From Auanema rhodensis (taxonomy: Eukaryota; Nematoda; Chromadorea; Rhabditida; Rhabditidae): a stretch of 64,000 nucleotides of DNA. The stretch is from NCBI GenBank assembly GCA_964057225.1, contig OZ059894.1, forward strand, positions 4,650,001 through 4,714,000, written 5' to 3'. The notes under the pieces are model-generated. The model made no database searches and was not told where the DNA came from. It worked only from the letters and a program-made list of their open reading frames with translations. The position numbers and the translations under genes are program-made. Shown here piece after piece: positions 9,471 to 23,300 of the stretch. Each line of letters begins with the position of its first letter. Position 1 is the first letter of the stretch.

Positions 9471-12400
9471 CGTTGAATAACATTGTCCATCGTCTTTGCC
9501 TTGAAAAATCGAATCTAAAAACATCTACTTTTTGCTAAATTATTTTGAAATTTTCCGAAAAAATTTTTGTCAAAATGTTTTTGGAAGCAATGTTGAGTGT
9601 ACATGGAAACTCAACATACACTAATGCATCATTTTTCAAACGATCATAACTAATTTTTGTATTAAGCGTTTTTCAATGTAGTATAGTGCATTCGATGCGG
9701 ATTTTTAAGCTGCGTCGATCTGTGTTATCAGATTTGCGCTAGCTTGAAAATGCACCGAGATATCAACTGATATAAGTTCACACTTATATCCTCGATTTTC
9801 ACCCTGAAGAATTAATTTTTTCGTTGAATAACATTGTCTATCGTCTTTGCCTTGAAAAATGGAATCTAAAAACATCTACTTTTTGCTAAATTATTTTGAA
9901 ATTTTTCGAAAAAATTTTTGTCAAAATGTTTTTGGAAGCAATGTTGAGTGTACATGGAAACTCAACATACACTATTGCATCATTTTTCTAACGATCATAA
10001 CTAATTTTTGTATTAAGCTTTTCACAATGTAGTATAGTGCATTCGATGCGGATTTTTAAGCTGCGTCGATCTGTGTTATCAGATTTGCGCTAGCTTAAAA
10101 ATGCACCGAGATATCAACTGATATAAGTTCACACTTATATCCTCGATTTTCACCCTGAAGAATTAATTTTCTCGTTGAATAACATTGTCCATCGTCTTTG
10201 CCTTGAAAAATCGAATCTAAAAACATCTACTTTTTGCTAAATTATTTTGAAATTTTCCGAAAAAATTTTTGTCAAAATGTTTTTGGAAGCAATGTTGAGT
10301 GTACATGGAAACTCAACATACACTAATGCATCATTTTTCAAACGATCATAACTAATTTTTGTATTAAGCGTTTTTCAATGTAGTATAGTGCATTCGATGC
10401 GGATTTTTAAGCTGCGTCGATCTGTGTTATCAGATTTGCGCTAGCTTAAAAATGCACCGAGATATCAACTGATATAAGTTCACACTTATATCCTCGATTT
10501 TCACCCTGAAGAATTAATTTTTTCGTTGAATAACATTGTCTATCGTCTTTGCCTTGAAAAATGGAATCTAAAAACATCTACTTTTTGCTAAATTATTTTG
10601 AAATTTTTCGAAAAAATTTTTGTCAAAATGTTTTTGGAAGCAATGTTGAGTGTACATGGAAACTCAACATACACTATTGCATCATTTTTCTAACGATCAT
10701 AACTAATTTTTGTATTAAGCTTTTCTCAATGTAGTATAGTGCATTCGATGCGGATTTTTAAGCTGCGTCGATCTGTGTTATCAGATTTGCGCTAGCTTAA
10801 AAATGCACCGAGATATCAACTGATATAAGTTCACACTTATATCCTCGATTTTCACCCTGAAGAATTAATTTTCTCGTTGAATAACATTGTCCATCGTCTT
10901 TGCCTTGAAAAAAGGAATCTAAAAACATCTACTTTTTGCTAAATTATTTTGAAATTTTCCGAAAAAATTTTTGTCAAAATGTTTTTGGAAGCAATGTTGA
11001 GTGTACATGGAAACTCAACATACACTAATGCATCATTTTTCAAACGATCATAACTAATTTTTGTATTGAGCGTTTTTCAATGTAATATAGTGCATTCGAT
11101 GCGGATTTTTAAGCTGCGTCGATCTGTGTTATCAGATTTGCGCTAGCTTAAAAATGCACCGAGATATCAACTGATATAAGTTCACACTTATATCCTCGAT
11201 TTTCACCCTGAAGAAATAATTTTTTCGTTGAATAACATTGTCCATCGTCTTTGCCTTGAAAAAAGGAATCTAAAAACATCTACTTTTTGCTAAATTATTT
11301 TGAAATTTTTCGAAAAAATTTTTGTCAAAATTTTTTGGAAGCAATGTTGAGTGTACATGGAAACTCAACATACACTAATGCATCATTTTTCAAACGATCA
11401 TAACTAATTTTTGTATTAATCGTTTTTCAATGTAGTATAGTGCATTCGATGCGGATTTTTAAGCTGCGTCGATCTGTGTTATCAGATTTGCTCTAGCTTA
11501 AAAATGCACCGAGATATCAACTGATATAAGTTCACACTTATATCCTCGATTTTCACCCTGAAGAAATAATTTTTTCGTTGAATAACATTGTCCATCGTCT
11601 TTGCCTTGAAAAAAGGAATCTAAAAACATCTACTTTTTGCTAAATTATTTTGAAATTTTTCGAAAAAATTTTTGTCAAAATTTTTTGGAAGCAATGTTGA
11701 GTGTACATGGAAACTCAACATACACTAATGCATCATTTTTCAAACGATCATAACTAATTTTTGTATTAATCGTTTTTCAATGTAGTATAGTGCATTCGAT
11801 GCGGATTTTTAAGCTGCGTCGATCTGTGTTATCAGATTTGCTCTAGCTTAAAAATGCACCGAGATATCAACTGATATAAGTTCACACTTATATCCTCGAT
11901 TTTCACCCTGAAGAATTAATTTTCTCGTTGAATAACATTGTCCATCGTCTTTGCCTTGAAAAAAGGAATCTAAAAACATCTACTTTTTGCTAAATTATCT
12001 TGAAATTTTCCGAAAAAATTTTTGTCAAAATGTTTTTGGAAGCAATGTTGAGTGTACATGGAAACTCAACATACACTAATGCATCATTTTTCAAACGATC
12101 ATAACTAATTTTTGTATTGAGCGTTTTTCAATGTAGTATAGTGCATTCGATGCGGATTTTTAAGCTGCGTCGATCTGTGTTATCAGATTTGCGCTAGCTT
12201 AAAAATGCACCGAGATATCAACTGATATAAGTTCACACTTATATCCTCGATTTTCACCCTGAAGAAATAATTTTTTCGTTGAATAACATTGTCCATCGTC
12301 TTTGCCTTGAAAAAAGGAATCTAAAAACATCTACTTTTTGCTAAATTATTTTGAAATTTTTCGAAAAAATTTTTGTCAAAATTTTTTGGAAGCAATGTTG

Positions 12401-13328
12401 AGTGTACATGGAAACTCAACATACACTAATGCATCATTTTTCAAACGATCATAACTAATTTTTGTATTAATCGTTTTTCAATGTAGTATAGTGCATTCGA
12501 TGCGGATTTTTAAGCTGCGTCGATCTGTGTTATCAGATTTGCTCTAGCTTAAAAATGCACCGAGATATCAACTGATATAAGTTCACACTTATATCCTCGA
12601 TTTTCATCCTGAAGAATTAATTTTTTCGTTGAATAACATTGTCCATCGTCTTTGCCTTGAAAAATCGAATCTAAAAACATCTACTTTTTGCTAAATTATT
12701 TTGAAATTTTCCGAAAAAATTTTTGTCAAAATGTTTTTGGAAGCAATGTTGAGTGTACATGGAAACTCAACATACACTAATGCATCATTTTTCAAACGAT
12801 CATAACTAATTTTTGTATTAAGCGTTTTTCAATGTAGTATAGTGCATTCGATGCGGATTTTTAAGCTGCGTCGATCTGTGTTATCAGATTTGCGCTAGCT
12901 TAAAAATGCACCGAGATATCAACTGATATAAGTTCACACTTATATCCTCGATTTTCACCCTGAAGAATTAATTTTTTCGTTGAATAACATTGTCTATCGT
13001 CTTTGCCTTGAAAAATGGAATCTAAAAACATCTACTTTTTGCTAAATTATTTTGAAATTTTTCGAAAAAATTTTTGTCAAAATGTTTTTGGAAGCAATGT
13101 TGAGTGTACATGGAAACTCAACATACACTATTGCATCATTTTTCTAACGATCATAACTAATTTTTGTATTAAGCTTTTCTCAATGTAGTATAGTGCATTC
13201 GATGCGGATTTTTAAGCTGCGTCGATCTGTGTTATCAGATTTGCGCTAGCTTAAAAATGCACCGAGATATCAACTGATATAAGTTCACACTTATATCCTC
13301 GATTTTCACCCTGAAGAATTAATTTTTT
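9471..13328 (+). repeat. Nine-monomer HOR m-n-m-n-c-d-d-c-d (3156 bp) plus start of the next copy
   Basis: Monomers start at 9471 m, 9822 n, 10173 m, 10524 n, 10875 c, 11226 d, 11576 d, 11926 c (TATCTTG), 12277 d (CATCCTG), 12627 m and 12978 n. The m at 12627 follows a CATCCTG-ending d exactly as the m at 9471 does, which sets the cycle at 3156 bp. The m at 10173 differs from the one at 9471 by its CTCGTTG lead. The n copies share ACTATTGC and CTAACG. Confidence 0.8.
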
Positions 13329-14381
13329 CGTTGAATAACATTGTCTATCGTCTTTGCCTTGAGAAATGGAATCTAAAAACATCTACTTTTTGCTAAATTA
13401 TTTTGAAATTTTTCGAAAAAATTTTTGTCAAAATGTTTTTGGAAGCAATGTTGAGTGTACATGGAAACTCAACATACACTAATGCATCATTTTTCAAACG
13501 ATCATAACTAATTTTTGTATCAAGCGTTTTTCAATGTAGTATAGTGCATTCGATGCGGATTTTTAAGCTGCGTCGATCTGTGTTATCAGATTTGCGCTAG
13601 CTTAAAAATGCACCGAGATATCAACTGATATAAGTTCACACTTATATCCTCGATTTTCACCCTGAAGAATTAATTTTCTCGTTGAATAACATTGTCCATC
13701 GTCTTTGCCTTGAAAAAAGGAATCTAAAAACATCTACTTTTTGCTAAATTATTTTGAAATTTTTCGAAAAAAGTTTTGTCAAAATGTTTTTGGAAGCAAT
13801 GTTGAGTGTACATGGAAACTCAACATACACTAATGCATCATTTTTCAAACGATCATAACTAATTTTTGTATTAAGCGTTTCTCAATGTAGTAAAGTGCAT
13901 TCGATGCGGATTTTTAAGCTGCGTCGATCTGTGTTATCAGATTTGCGCTAGCTTAAAAATGCACCGAGATATCAACTGATATAAGTTCACACTTATATCC
14001 TCGATTTTCACCCTGAAGAATTAATTTTTTCGTTGAATAACATTGTCTATCGTCTTTGCCTTGAGAAATGGAATCTAAAAACATCTACTTTTTGCTAAAT
14101 TATTTTGAAATTTTTCGAAAAAATTTTTGTCAAAATGTTTTTGGAAGCTATGTTGAGTGTACATGGAAACTCAACATACACTAATGCATCATTTTTCAAA
14201 CGATCATAACTAATTTTTGTATTAAGCGTTTTTCAATGTAGTATAGTGCATTCGATGCGGATTTTTAAGCTGCGTCGATCTGTGTTATCAGATTTGCGCT
14301 AGCTTAAAAATGCACCGAGATATCAACTGATATAAGTTCACACTTATATCCTCGATTTTCACCCTGAAGAAATAATTTTTT
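13329..14381 (+). repeat. Three-monomer interruption of the 9-monomer HOR
   Basis: Monomers start at 13329 (e with ATCAAGCG), 13680 (AAAAGTTTTG, GTTTCTC, GTAGTAAAG) and 14031 (e, with a unique AAGCTATG in the core). They resemble the 1.4-6.0 kb stretch, not their neighbours, and sit where the next m monomer of the 9-mer would be expected. Confidence 0.75.
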
Positions 14382-17300
14382 CGTTGAATAACATTGTCCA
14401 TCGTCTTTGCCTTGAAAAAAGGAATCTAAAAACATCTACTTTTTGCTAAATTATTTTGAAATTTTTCGAAAAAATTTTTGTCAAAATTTTTTGGAAGCAA
14501 TGTTGAGTGTACATGGAAACTCAACATACACTAATGCATCATTTTTCAAACGATCATAACTAATTTTTGTATTAAGCGTTTTTCAATGTAGTATAGTGCA
14601 TTCGATGCGGATTTTTAAGCTGCGTCGATCTGTGTTATCAGATTTGCGCTAGCTTAAAAATGCACCGAGATATCAACTGATATAAGTTCACACTTATATC
14701 CTCGATTTTCATCCTGAAGAATTAATTTTTTCGTTGAATAACATTGTCTATCGTCTTTGCCTTGAAAAATCGAATCTAAAAACATCTACTTTTCGCTAAA
14801 TTATTTTGAAATTTTTCGAAAAAATTTTTGTCAAAATGTTTTTGGAAGCAATGTTGAGTGTACATGGAAACTCAACATACACTAATGCATCATTTTTCAA
14901 ACGATCATAACTAATTTTTGTATCAAGCTTTTTTCAATGTAGTATAGTGCATTTGATGCGGATTTTTAAGCTGCGTCGATCTGTGTTATCAGATTTGCGC
15001 TAGCTTAAAAATGCACCGAGATATCAACTGATATAAGTTCACACTTATATCCTCGATTTTCACCCTGAAGAATTAATTTTCTCGTTGAATAACATTGTCC
15101 ATCGTCTTTGCCTTGAAAAAAGGAATCTAAAAACATCTACTTTTTGCTAAATTATTTTGAAATTTTCCGAAAAAATTTTTGTCAAAATGTTTTTGGAAGC
15201 AATGTTGAGTGTATATGGAAACTCAACATACACTAATGCATCATTTTTCAAACGATCATAACTAATTTTTGTATTGAGCGTTTTTCAATGTAGTATAGTG
15301 CATTCGATGCGGATTTTTAAGCTGCGTCGATCTGTGTTATCAGATTTGCGCTAGCTTAAAAATGCACCGAGATATCAACTGATATAAGTTCACACTTATA
15401 TCCTCGATTTTCACCCTGAAGAAATAATTTTTTCGTTGAATAACATTGTCCATCGTCTTTGCCTTGAAAAAAGGAATCTAAAAACATCTACTTTTTGCTA
15501 AATTATTTTGAAATTTTTCGAAAAAATTTTTGTCAAAATTTTTTGGAAGCAATGTTGAGTGTACATGGAAACTCAACATACACTAATGCATCATTTTTCA
15601 AACGATCATAACTAATTTTTGTATTAATCGTTTTTCAATGTAGTATAGTGCATTCGATGCGGATTTTTAAGCTGCGTCGATCTGTGTTATCAGATTTGCT
15701 CTAGCTTAAAAATGCACCGAGATATCAACTGATATAAGTTCACACTTATATCCTCGATTTTCACCCTGAAGAAATAATTTTTTCGTTGAATAACATTGTC
15801 CATCGTCTTTGCCTTGAAAAAAGGAATCTAAAAACATCTACTTTTTGCTAAATTATTTTGAAATTTTTCGAAAAAATTTTTGTCAAAATTTTTTGGAAGC
15901 AATGTTGAGTGTACATGGAAACTCAACATACACTAATGCATCATTTTTCAAACGATCATAACTAATTTTTGTATTAATCGTTTTTCAATGTAGTATAGTG
16001 CATTCGATGCGGATTTTTAAGCTGCGTCGATCTGTGTTATCAGATTTGCTCTAGCTTAAAAATGCACCGAGATATCAACTGATATAAGTTCACACTTATA
16101 TCCTCGATTTTCACCCTGAAGAATTAATTTTCTCGTTGAATAACATTGTCCATCGTCTTTGCCTTGAAAAAAGGAATCTAAAAACATCTACTTTTTGCTA
16201 AATTATCTTGAAATTTTCCGAAAAAATTTTTGTCAAAATGTTTTTGGAAGCAATGTTGAGTGTACATGGAAACTCAACATACACTAATGCATCATTTTTC
16301 AAACGATCATAACTAATTTTTGTATTGAGCGTTTTTCAATGTAGTATAGTGCATTCGATGCGGATTTTTGAGCTGCGTCGATCTGTGTTATCAGATTTGC
16401 GCTAGCTTAAAAATGCACCGAGATATCAACTGATATAAGTTCACACTTATATCCTCGATTTTCACCCTGAAGAAATAATTTTTTCGTTGAATAACATTGT
16501 CCATCGTCTTTGCCTTGAAAAAAGGAATCTAAAAACATCTACTTTTTGCTAAATTATTTTGAAATTTTCCGAAAAAATTTTTGTCAAAATGTTTTGGAAG
16601 CAATGTTGAGTGTACATGGAAACTCAACATACACTAATGCATCATTTTTCAAACGATCATAACTAATTTTTGTATTAAGCGTTTTTCAATGTAGTATAGT
16701 GCATTCGATGCGGATTTTTAAGCTGCGTCGATCTGTGTTATCAGATTTGCTCTAGCTTAAAAATGCACCGAGATATCAACTGATATAAGTTCACACTTAT
16801 ATCCTCGATTTTCATCCTGAAGAATTAATTTTTTCGTTGAATAACATTGTCCATCGTCTTTGCCTTGAAAAATCGAATCTAAAAACATCTACTTTTTGCT
16901 AAATTATTTTGAAATTTTCCGAAAAAATTTTTGTCAAAATGTTTTTGGAAGCAATGTTGAGTGTACATGGAAACTCAACATACACTAATGCATCATTTTT
17001 CAAACGATCATAACTAATTTTTGTATTAAGCGTTTTTCAATGTAGTATAGTGCATTCGATGCGGATTTTTAAGCTGCGTCGATCTGTGTTATCAGATTTG
17101 CGCTAGCTTAAAAATGCACCGAGATATCAACTGATATAAGTTCACACTTATATCCTCGATTTTCACCCTGAAGAATTAATTTTTTCGTTGAATAACATTG
17201 TCAATCGTCTTTGCCTTGAAAAATGGAATCTAAAAACATCTACTTTTTGCTAAATTATTTTGAAATTTTTCGAAAAAATTTTTGTCAAAATGTTTTTGGA

Positions 17301-18238
17301 AGCAATGTTGAGTGTACATGGAAACTCAACATACACTATTGCATCATTTTTCTAACGATCATAACTAATTTTTGTATTAAGCTTTTCTCAATGTAGTATA
17401 GTGCATTCGATGCGGATTTTTAAGCTGCGTCGATCTGTGTTATCAGATTTGCGCTAGCTTAAAAATGCACCGAGATATCAACTGATATAAGTTCACACAT
17501 ATATCCTCGATTTTCACCCTGAAGAATTAATTTTCTCGTTGAATAACATTGTCCATCGTCTTTGCCTTGAAAAATCGAATCTAAAAACATCTACTTTTTG
17601 CTAAATTATTTTGAAATTTTCCGAAAAAATTTTTGTCAAAATGTTTTTGGAAGCAATGTTGAGTGTACATGGAAACTCAACATACACTAATGCATCATTT
17701 TTCAAACGATCATAACTAATTTTTGTATTAAGCGTTTTTCAATGTAGTATAGTGCATTCGATGCGGATTTTTAAGCTGCGTCGATCTGTGTTATCAGATT
17801 TGCGCTAGCTTAAAAATGCACCGAGATATCAACTGATATAAGTTCACACTTATATCCTCGATTTTCACCCTGAAGAATTAATTTTTTCGTTGAATAACAT
17901 TGTCTATCGTCTTTGCCTTGAAAAATGGAATCTAAAAACATCTACTTTTTGCTAAATTATTTTGAAATTTTTCGAAAAAATTTTTGTCAAAATGTTTTTG
18001 GAAGCAATGTTGAGTGTACATGGAAACTCAACATACACTATTGCATCATTTTTCTAACGATCATAACTAATTTTTGTATTAAGCTTTTCTCAATGTAGTA
18101 TAGTGCATTCGATGCGGATTTTTAAGCTGCGTCGATCTGTGTTATCAGATTTGCGCTAGCTTAAAAATGCACCGAGATATCAACTGATATAAGTTCACAC
18201 TTATATCCTCGATTTTCACCCTGAAGAATTAATTTTCT
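14382..18238 (+). repeat. Second a-b-c-d block running into a second 9-mer copy
   Basis: Monomers start at 14382 a, 14732 b, 15083 c (TGTATATGG), 15434 d, 15784 d, 16134 c (TATCTTG, TTTTTGAGCTG), 16485 (AAATAAT, TTCCG, TGTTTTGG, GCTCTAG, CATCCTG), 16835 m, 17186 n, 17537 m and 17888 n. From 15083 to 17536 the order matches 10875-13328 at an offset of 4208 bp. The m-n-m-n end matches 9471-10874. Confidence 0.8.
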
Positions 18239-20343
18239 CGTTGAATAACATTGTCCATCGTCTTTGCCTTGAAAAAAGGAATCTAAAAACATCTACTTTT
18301 TGCTAAATTATTTTGAAATTTTCCGAAAAAATTTTTGTCAAAATGTTTTTGGAAGCAATGTTGAGTGTACATGGAAACTCAACATACACTAATGCATCAT
18401 TTTTCAAACGATCATAACTAATTTTTGTATTAAGCGTTTTTCAATGTAGTATAGTGCATTCGATGCGGATTTTTAAGCTGCGTCGATCTGTGTTATCAGA
18501 TTTGCGCTAGCTTAAAAATGCACTGAGATATCAACTGATATAAATTCACACTTATATCCTCGATTTTCACCCTGAAGAAATAATTTTTTCGTTGAATAAC
18601 ATTGTCCATCGTCTTTGCCTTGAAAAAAGGAATCTAAAAACATCTACTTTTTGCTAAATTATTTTGAAATTTTTCGAAAAAATTTTTGTCAAAATTTTTT
18701 GGAAGCAATGTTGAGTGTACATGGAAACTCAACATACACTAATGCATCATTTTTCAAACGATCATAACTAATTTTTGTATTAAGCGTTTTTCAATGTAGT
18801 GTAGTGCATTCGATGCGGATTTTTAAGCTGCGTCGATCTGTGTTATCAGATTTGCTCTAGCTTAAAAATGCACCGAGATATCAACTGATATAAGTTCACA
18901 CTTATATCCTCGATTTTCATCCTGAAGAATTAATTTTTTCGTTGAATAACATTGTCCATCGTCTTTGCCTTGAAAAATCGAATCTAAAAACATCTACTTT
19001 TCGCTAAATTATTTTGAAATTTTTCGAAAAAATTTTTGTCAAAATGTTTTTGGAAGCAATGTTGAGTGTACATGGAAACTCAACATACACTAATGCATCA
19101 TTTTTCAAACGATCATAACTAATTTTTGTATCAAGCGTTTTTCAATGTAGTATAGTGCATTCGATGCGGATTTTTAAGCTGCGTCGATCTGTGTTATCAG
19201 ATTTGCGCTAGCTTAAAAATGCACCGAGATATCAACTGATATAAGTTCACACTTATATCCTCGATTTTCACCCTGAAGAATTAATTTTCTCGTTGAATAA
19301 CATTGTCCATCGTCTTTGCCTTGAAAAAAGGAATCTAAAAACATCTACTTTTTGCTAAATTATTTTGAAATTTTTCGAAAAAAGTTTTGTCAAAATGTTT
19401 TTGGAAGCAATGTTGAGTGTACATGGAAACTCAACATACACTAATGCATCATTTTTCAAACGATCATAACTAATTTTTGTATTAAGCTTTTCTCAATGTA
19501 GTATAGTGCATTCGATGCGGATTTTTAAGCTGCGTCGATCTGTGTTATCAGATTTGCGCTAGCTTAAAAATGCACCGAGATATCAACTGATATAAGTTCA
19601 CACTTATATCCTCGATTTTCACCCTGAAGAATTAATTTTTTCGTTGAATAACATTGTCTATCGTCTTTGCCTTGAAAAATGGAATCTAAAAACATCTACT
19701 TTCTGCTAAATTATTTTGAAATTTTTCGAAAAAATTTTTGTCAAAATGTTTTTGGAAGCAATGTTGAGTGTACATGGAAACTCAACATACACTTATGCAT
19801 CATTTTTCTAACGATCATAACTAATTTTTGTATTAAGCTTTTCTCAATGTAGTATAGTGCATTCGATGCGGATTTTTAAGCTGCGTCGATCTGTGTTATC
19901 AGATTTGCGCTAGCTTAAAAATGCACCGAGATATCAACTGATATAAGTTCACACTTATATCCTCGATTTTCACCCTGAAGAATTAATTTTCTCGTTGAAT
20001 AACATTGTCCATCGTCTTTGCCTTGAAAAATCGAATCTAAAAACATCTACTTTTTGCTAAATTATTTTGAAATTTTCCGAAAAAATTTTTGTCAAAATGT
20101 TTTTGGAAGCAATGTTGAGTGTACATGGAAACTCAACATACACTAATGCATCATTTTTCAAACGATCATAACTAATTTTTGTATTAAGCGTTTTTCAATG
20201 TAGTATAGTGCATTCGATGCGGATTTTTAAGCTGCGTCGATCTGTGTTATCAGATTTGCGCTAGCTTAAAAATGCACCGAGATATCAACTGATATAAGTT
20301 CACACTTATATCCTCGATTTTCACCCTGAAGAATTAATTTTCT
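18239..20343 (+). repeat. Transition block p-q-r-k-s-m
   Basis: Monomers start at 18239 p, 18590 q, 18940 r, 19291 k, 19642 s and 19993 m. This is the first appearance of p, q and s. The p-q-r-k order is the same as in the 5-monomer HOR that follows, but r here lacks the CTAAGAAC and TTTTTTTATC changes of later copies, so it may be closer to the ancestral form (inference). Confidence 0.75.
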
Positions 20344-23300
20344 CGTTGAATAACATTGTCCATCGTCTTTGCCTTGAAAAAAGGAATCTAAAAACATCTA
20401 CTTTTTGCTAAATTATTTTGAAATTTTTCGAAAAAAGTTTTGTCAAAATGTTTTTGGAAGCAATGTTGAGTGTACATGGAAACTCAACATACACTAATGC
20501 ATCATTTTTCAAACGATCATAACTAATTTTTGTATTAAGCTTTTCTCAATGTAGTATAGTGCATTCGATGCGGATTTTTAAGCTGCGTCGATCTGTGTTA
20601 TCAGATTTGCGCTAGCTTAAAAATGCACCGAGATATCAATTGATATAAGTTCACACTTATATCCTCGATTTTCACCCTGAAGAATTAATTTTTTCGTTGA
20701 ATAACATTGTCTATCGTCTTTGCCTTGAAAAATGGAATCTAAAAACATCTACTTTTTGCTAAATTATTTTGAAATTTTTCGAAAAAATTTTTGTCAAAAT
20801 GTTTTTGGAAGCAATGTTGAGTGTACATGGAAACTCAACATACACTATTGCATCATTTTTCTAACGATCATAACTAATTTTTGTATTAAGCTTTTCTCAA
20901 TGTAGTATAGTGCATTCGATGCGGATTTTTAAGCTGCGTCGATCTGTGTTATCAGATTTGCGCTAGCTTAAAAATGCACCGAGATATCAACTGATATAAG
21001 TTCACACTTATATCCTCGATTTTCACCCTGAAGAATTAATTTTCTCGTTGAATAACATTGTCCATCGTCTTTGCCTTGAAAAAAGGAATCTAAAAACATC
21101 TACTTTTTGCTAAATTATTTTGAAATTTTCCGAAAAAATTTTTGTCAAAATGTTTTTGGAAGCAATGTTGAGTGTACATGGAAACTCAACATACACTAAT
21201 GCATCATTTTTCAAACGATCATAACTAATTTTTGTATTAAGCGTTTTTCAATGTAGTATAGTGCATTCGATGCGGATTTTTAAGCTGCGTCGATCTGTGT
21301 TATCAGATTTGCGCTAGCTTAAAAATGCACTGAGATATCAACTGATATAAATTCACACTTATATCCTCGATTTTCACCCTGAAGAAATAATTTTTTCGTT
21401 GAATAACATTGTCCATCGTCTTTGCCTTGAAAAAAGGAATCTAAAAACATCTACTTTTTGCTAAATTATTTTGAAATTTTTCGAAAAAATTTTTGTCAAA
21501 ATTTTTTGGAAGCAATGTTGAGTGTACATGGAAACTCAACATACACTAATGCATCATTTTTCAAACGATCATAACTAATTTTTGTATTAAGCGTTTTTCA
21601 ATGTAGTGTAGTGCATTCGATGCGGATTTTTAAGCTGCGTCGATCTGTGTTATCAGATTTGCTCTAGCTTAAAAATGCACCGAGATATCAACTGATATAA
21701 GTTCACACTTATATCCTCGATTTTCATCCTGAAGAATTAATTTTTTCGTTGAATAACATTGTCCATCGTCTTTGCCTTGAAAAATCGAATCTAAGAACAT
21801 CTACTTTTCGCTAAATTATTTTGAAATTTTTCGAAAAAATTTTTGTCAAAATGTTTTTGGAAGCAATGTTGAGTGTACATGGAAACTCAACATACACTAA
21901 TGCATCATTTTTCAAACGATCATAACTAATTTTTTTATCAAGCGTTTTTCAATGTAGTATAGTGCATTCGATGCGGATTTTTAAGCTGCGTCGATCTGTG
22001 TTATCAGATTTGCGCTAGCTTAAAAATGCACCGAGATATCAACTGATATAAGTTCACACTTATATCCTCGATTTTCACCCTGAAGAATTAATTTTCTCGT
22101 TGAATAACATTGTCCATCGTCTTTGCCTTGAAAAAAGGAATCTAAAAACATCTACTTTTTGCTAAATTATTTTGAAATTTTTCGAAAAAAGTTTTGTCAA
22201 AATGTTTTTGGAAGCAATGTTGAGTGTACATGGAAACTCAACATACACTAATGCATCATTTTTCAAACGATCATAACTAATTTTTGTATTAAGCTTTTCT
22301 CAATGTAGTATAGTGCATTCGATGCGGATTTTTAAGCTGCGTCGATCTGTGTTATCAGATTTGCGCTAGCTTAAAAATGCACCGAGATATCAATTGATAT
22401 AAGTTCACACTTATATCCTCGATTTTCACCCTGAAGAATTAATTTTTTCGTTGAATAACATTGTCTATCGTCTTTGCCTTGAAAAATGGAATCTAAAAAC
22501 ATCTACTTTTTGCTAAATTATTTTGAAATTTTTCGAAAAAATTTTTGTCAAAATGTTTTTGGAAGCAATGTTGAGTGTACATGGAAACTCAACATACACT
22601 ATTGCATCATTTTTCTAACGATCATAACTAATTTTTGTATTAAGCTTTTCTCAATGTAGTATAGTGCATTCGATGCGGATTTTTAAGCTGCGTCGATCTG
22701 TGTTATCAGATTTGCGCTAGCTTAAAAATGCACCGAGATATCAACTGATATAAGTTCACACTTATATCCTCGATTTTCACCCTGAAGAATTAATTTTCTC
22801 GTTGAATAACATTGTCCATCGTCTTTGCCTTGAAAAAAGGAATCTAAAAACATCTACTTTTTGCTAAATTATTTTGAAATTTTCCGAAAAAATTTTTGTC
22901 AAAATGTTTTTGGAAGCAATGTTGAGTGTACATGGAAACTCAACATACACTAATGCATCATTTTTCAAACGATCATAACTAATTTTTGTATTAAGCGTTT
23001 TTCAATGTAGTATAGTGCATTCGATGCGGATTTTTAAGCTGCGTCGATCTGTGTTATCAGATTTGCGCTAGCTTAAAAATGCACTGAGATATCAACTGAT
23101 ATAAATTCACACTTATATCCTCGATTTTCACCCTGAAGAAATAATTTTTTCGTTGAATAACATTGTCCATCGTCTTTGCCTTGAAAAAAGGAATCTAAAA
23201 ACATCTACTTTTTGCTAAATTATTTTGAAATTTTTCGAAAAAATTTTTGTCAAAATTTTTTGGAAGCAATGTTGAGTGTACATGGAAACTCAACATACAC

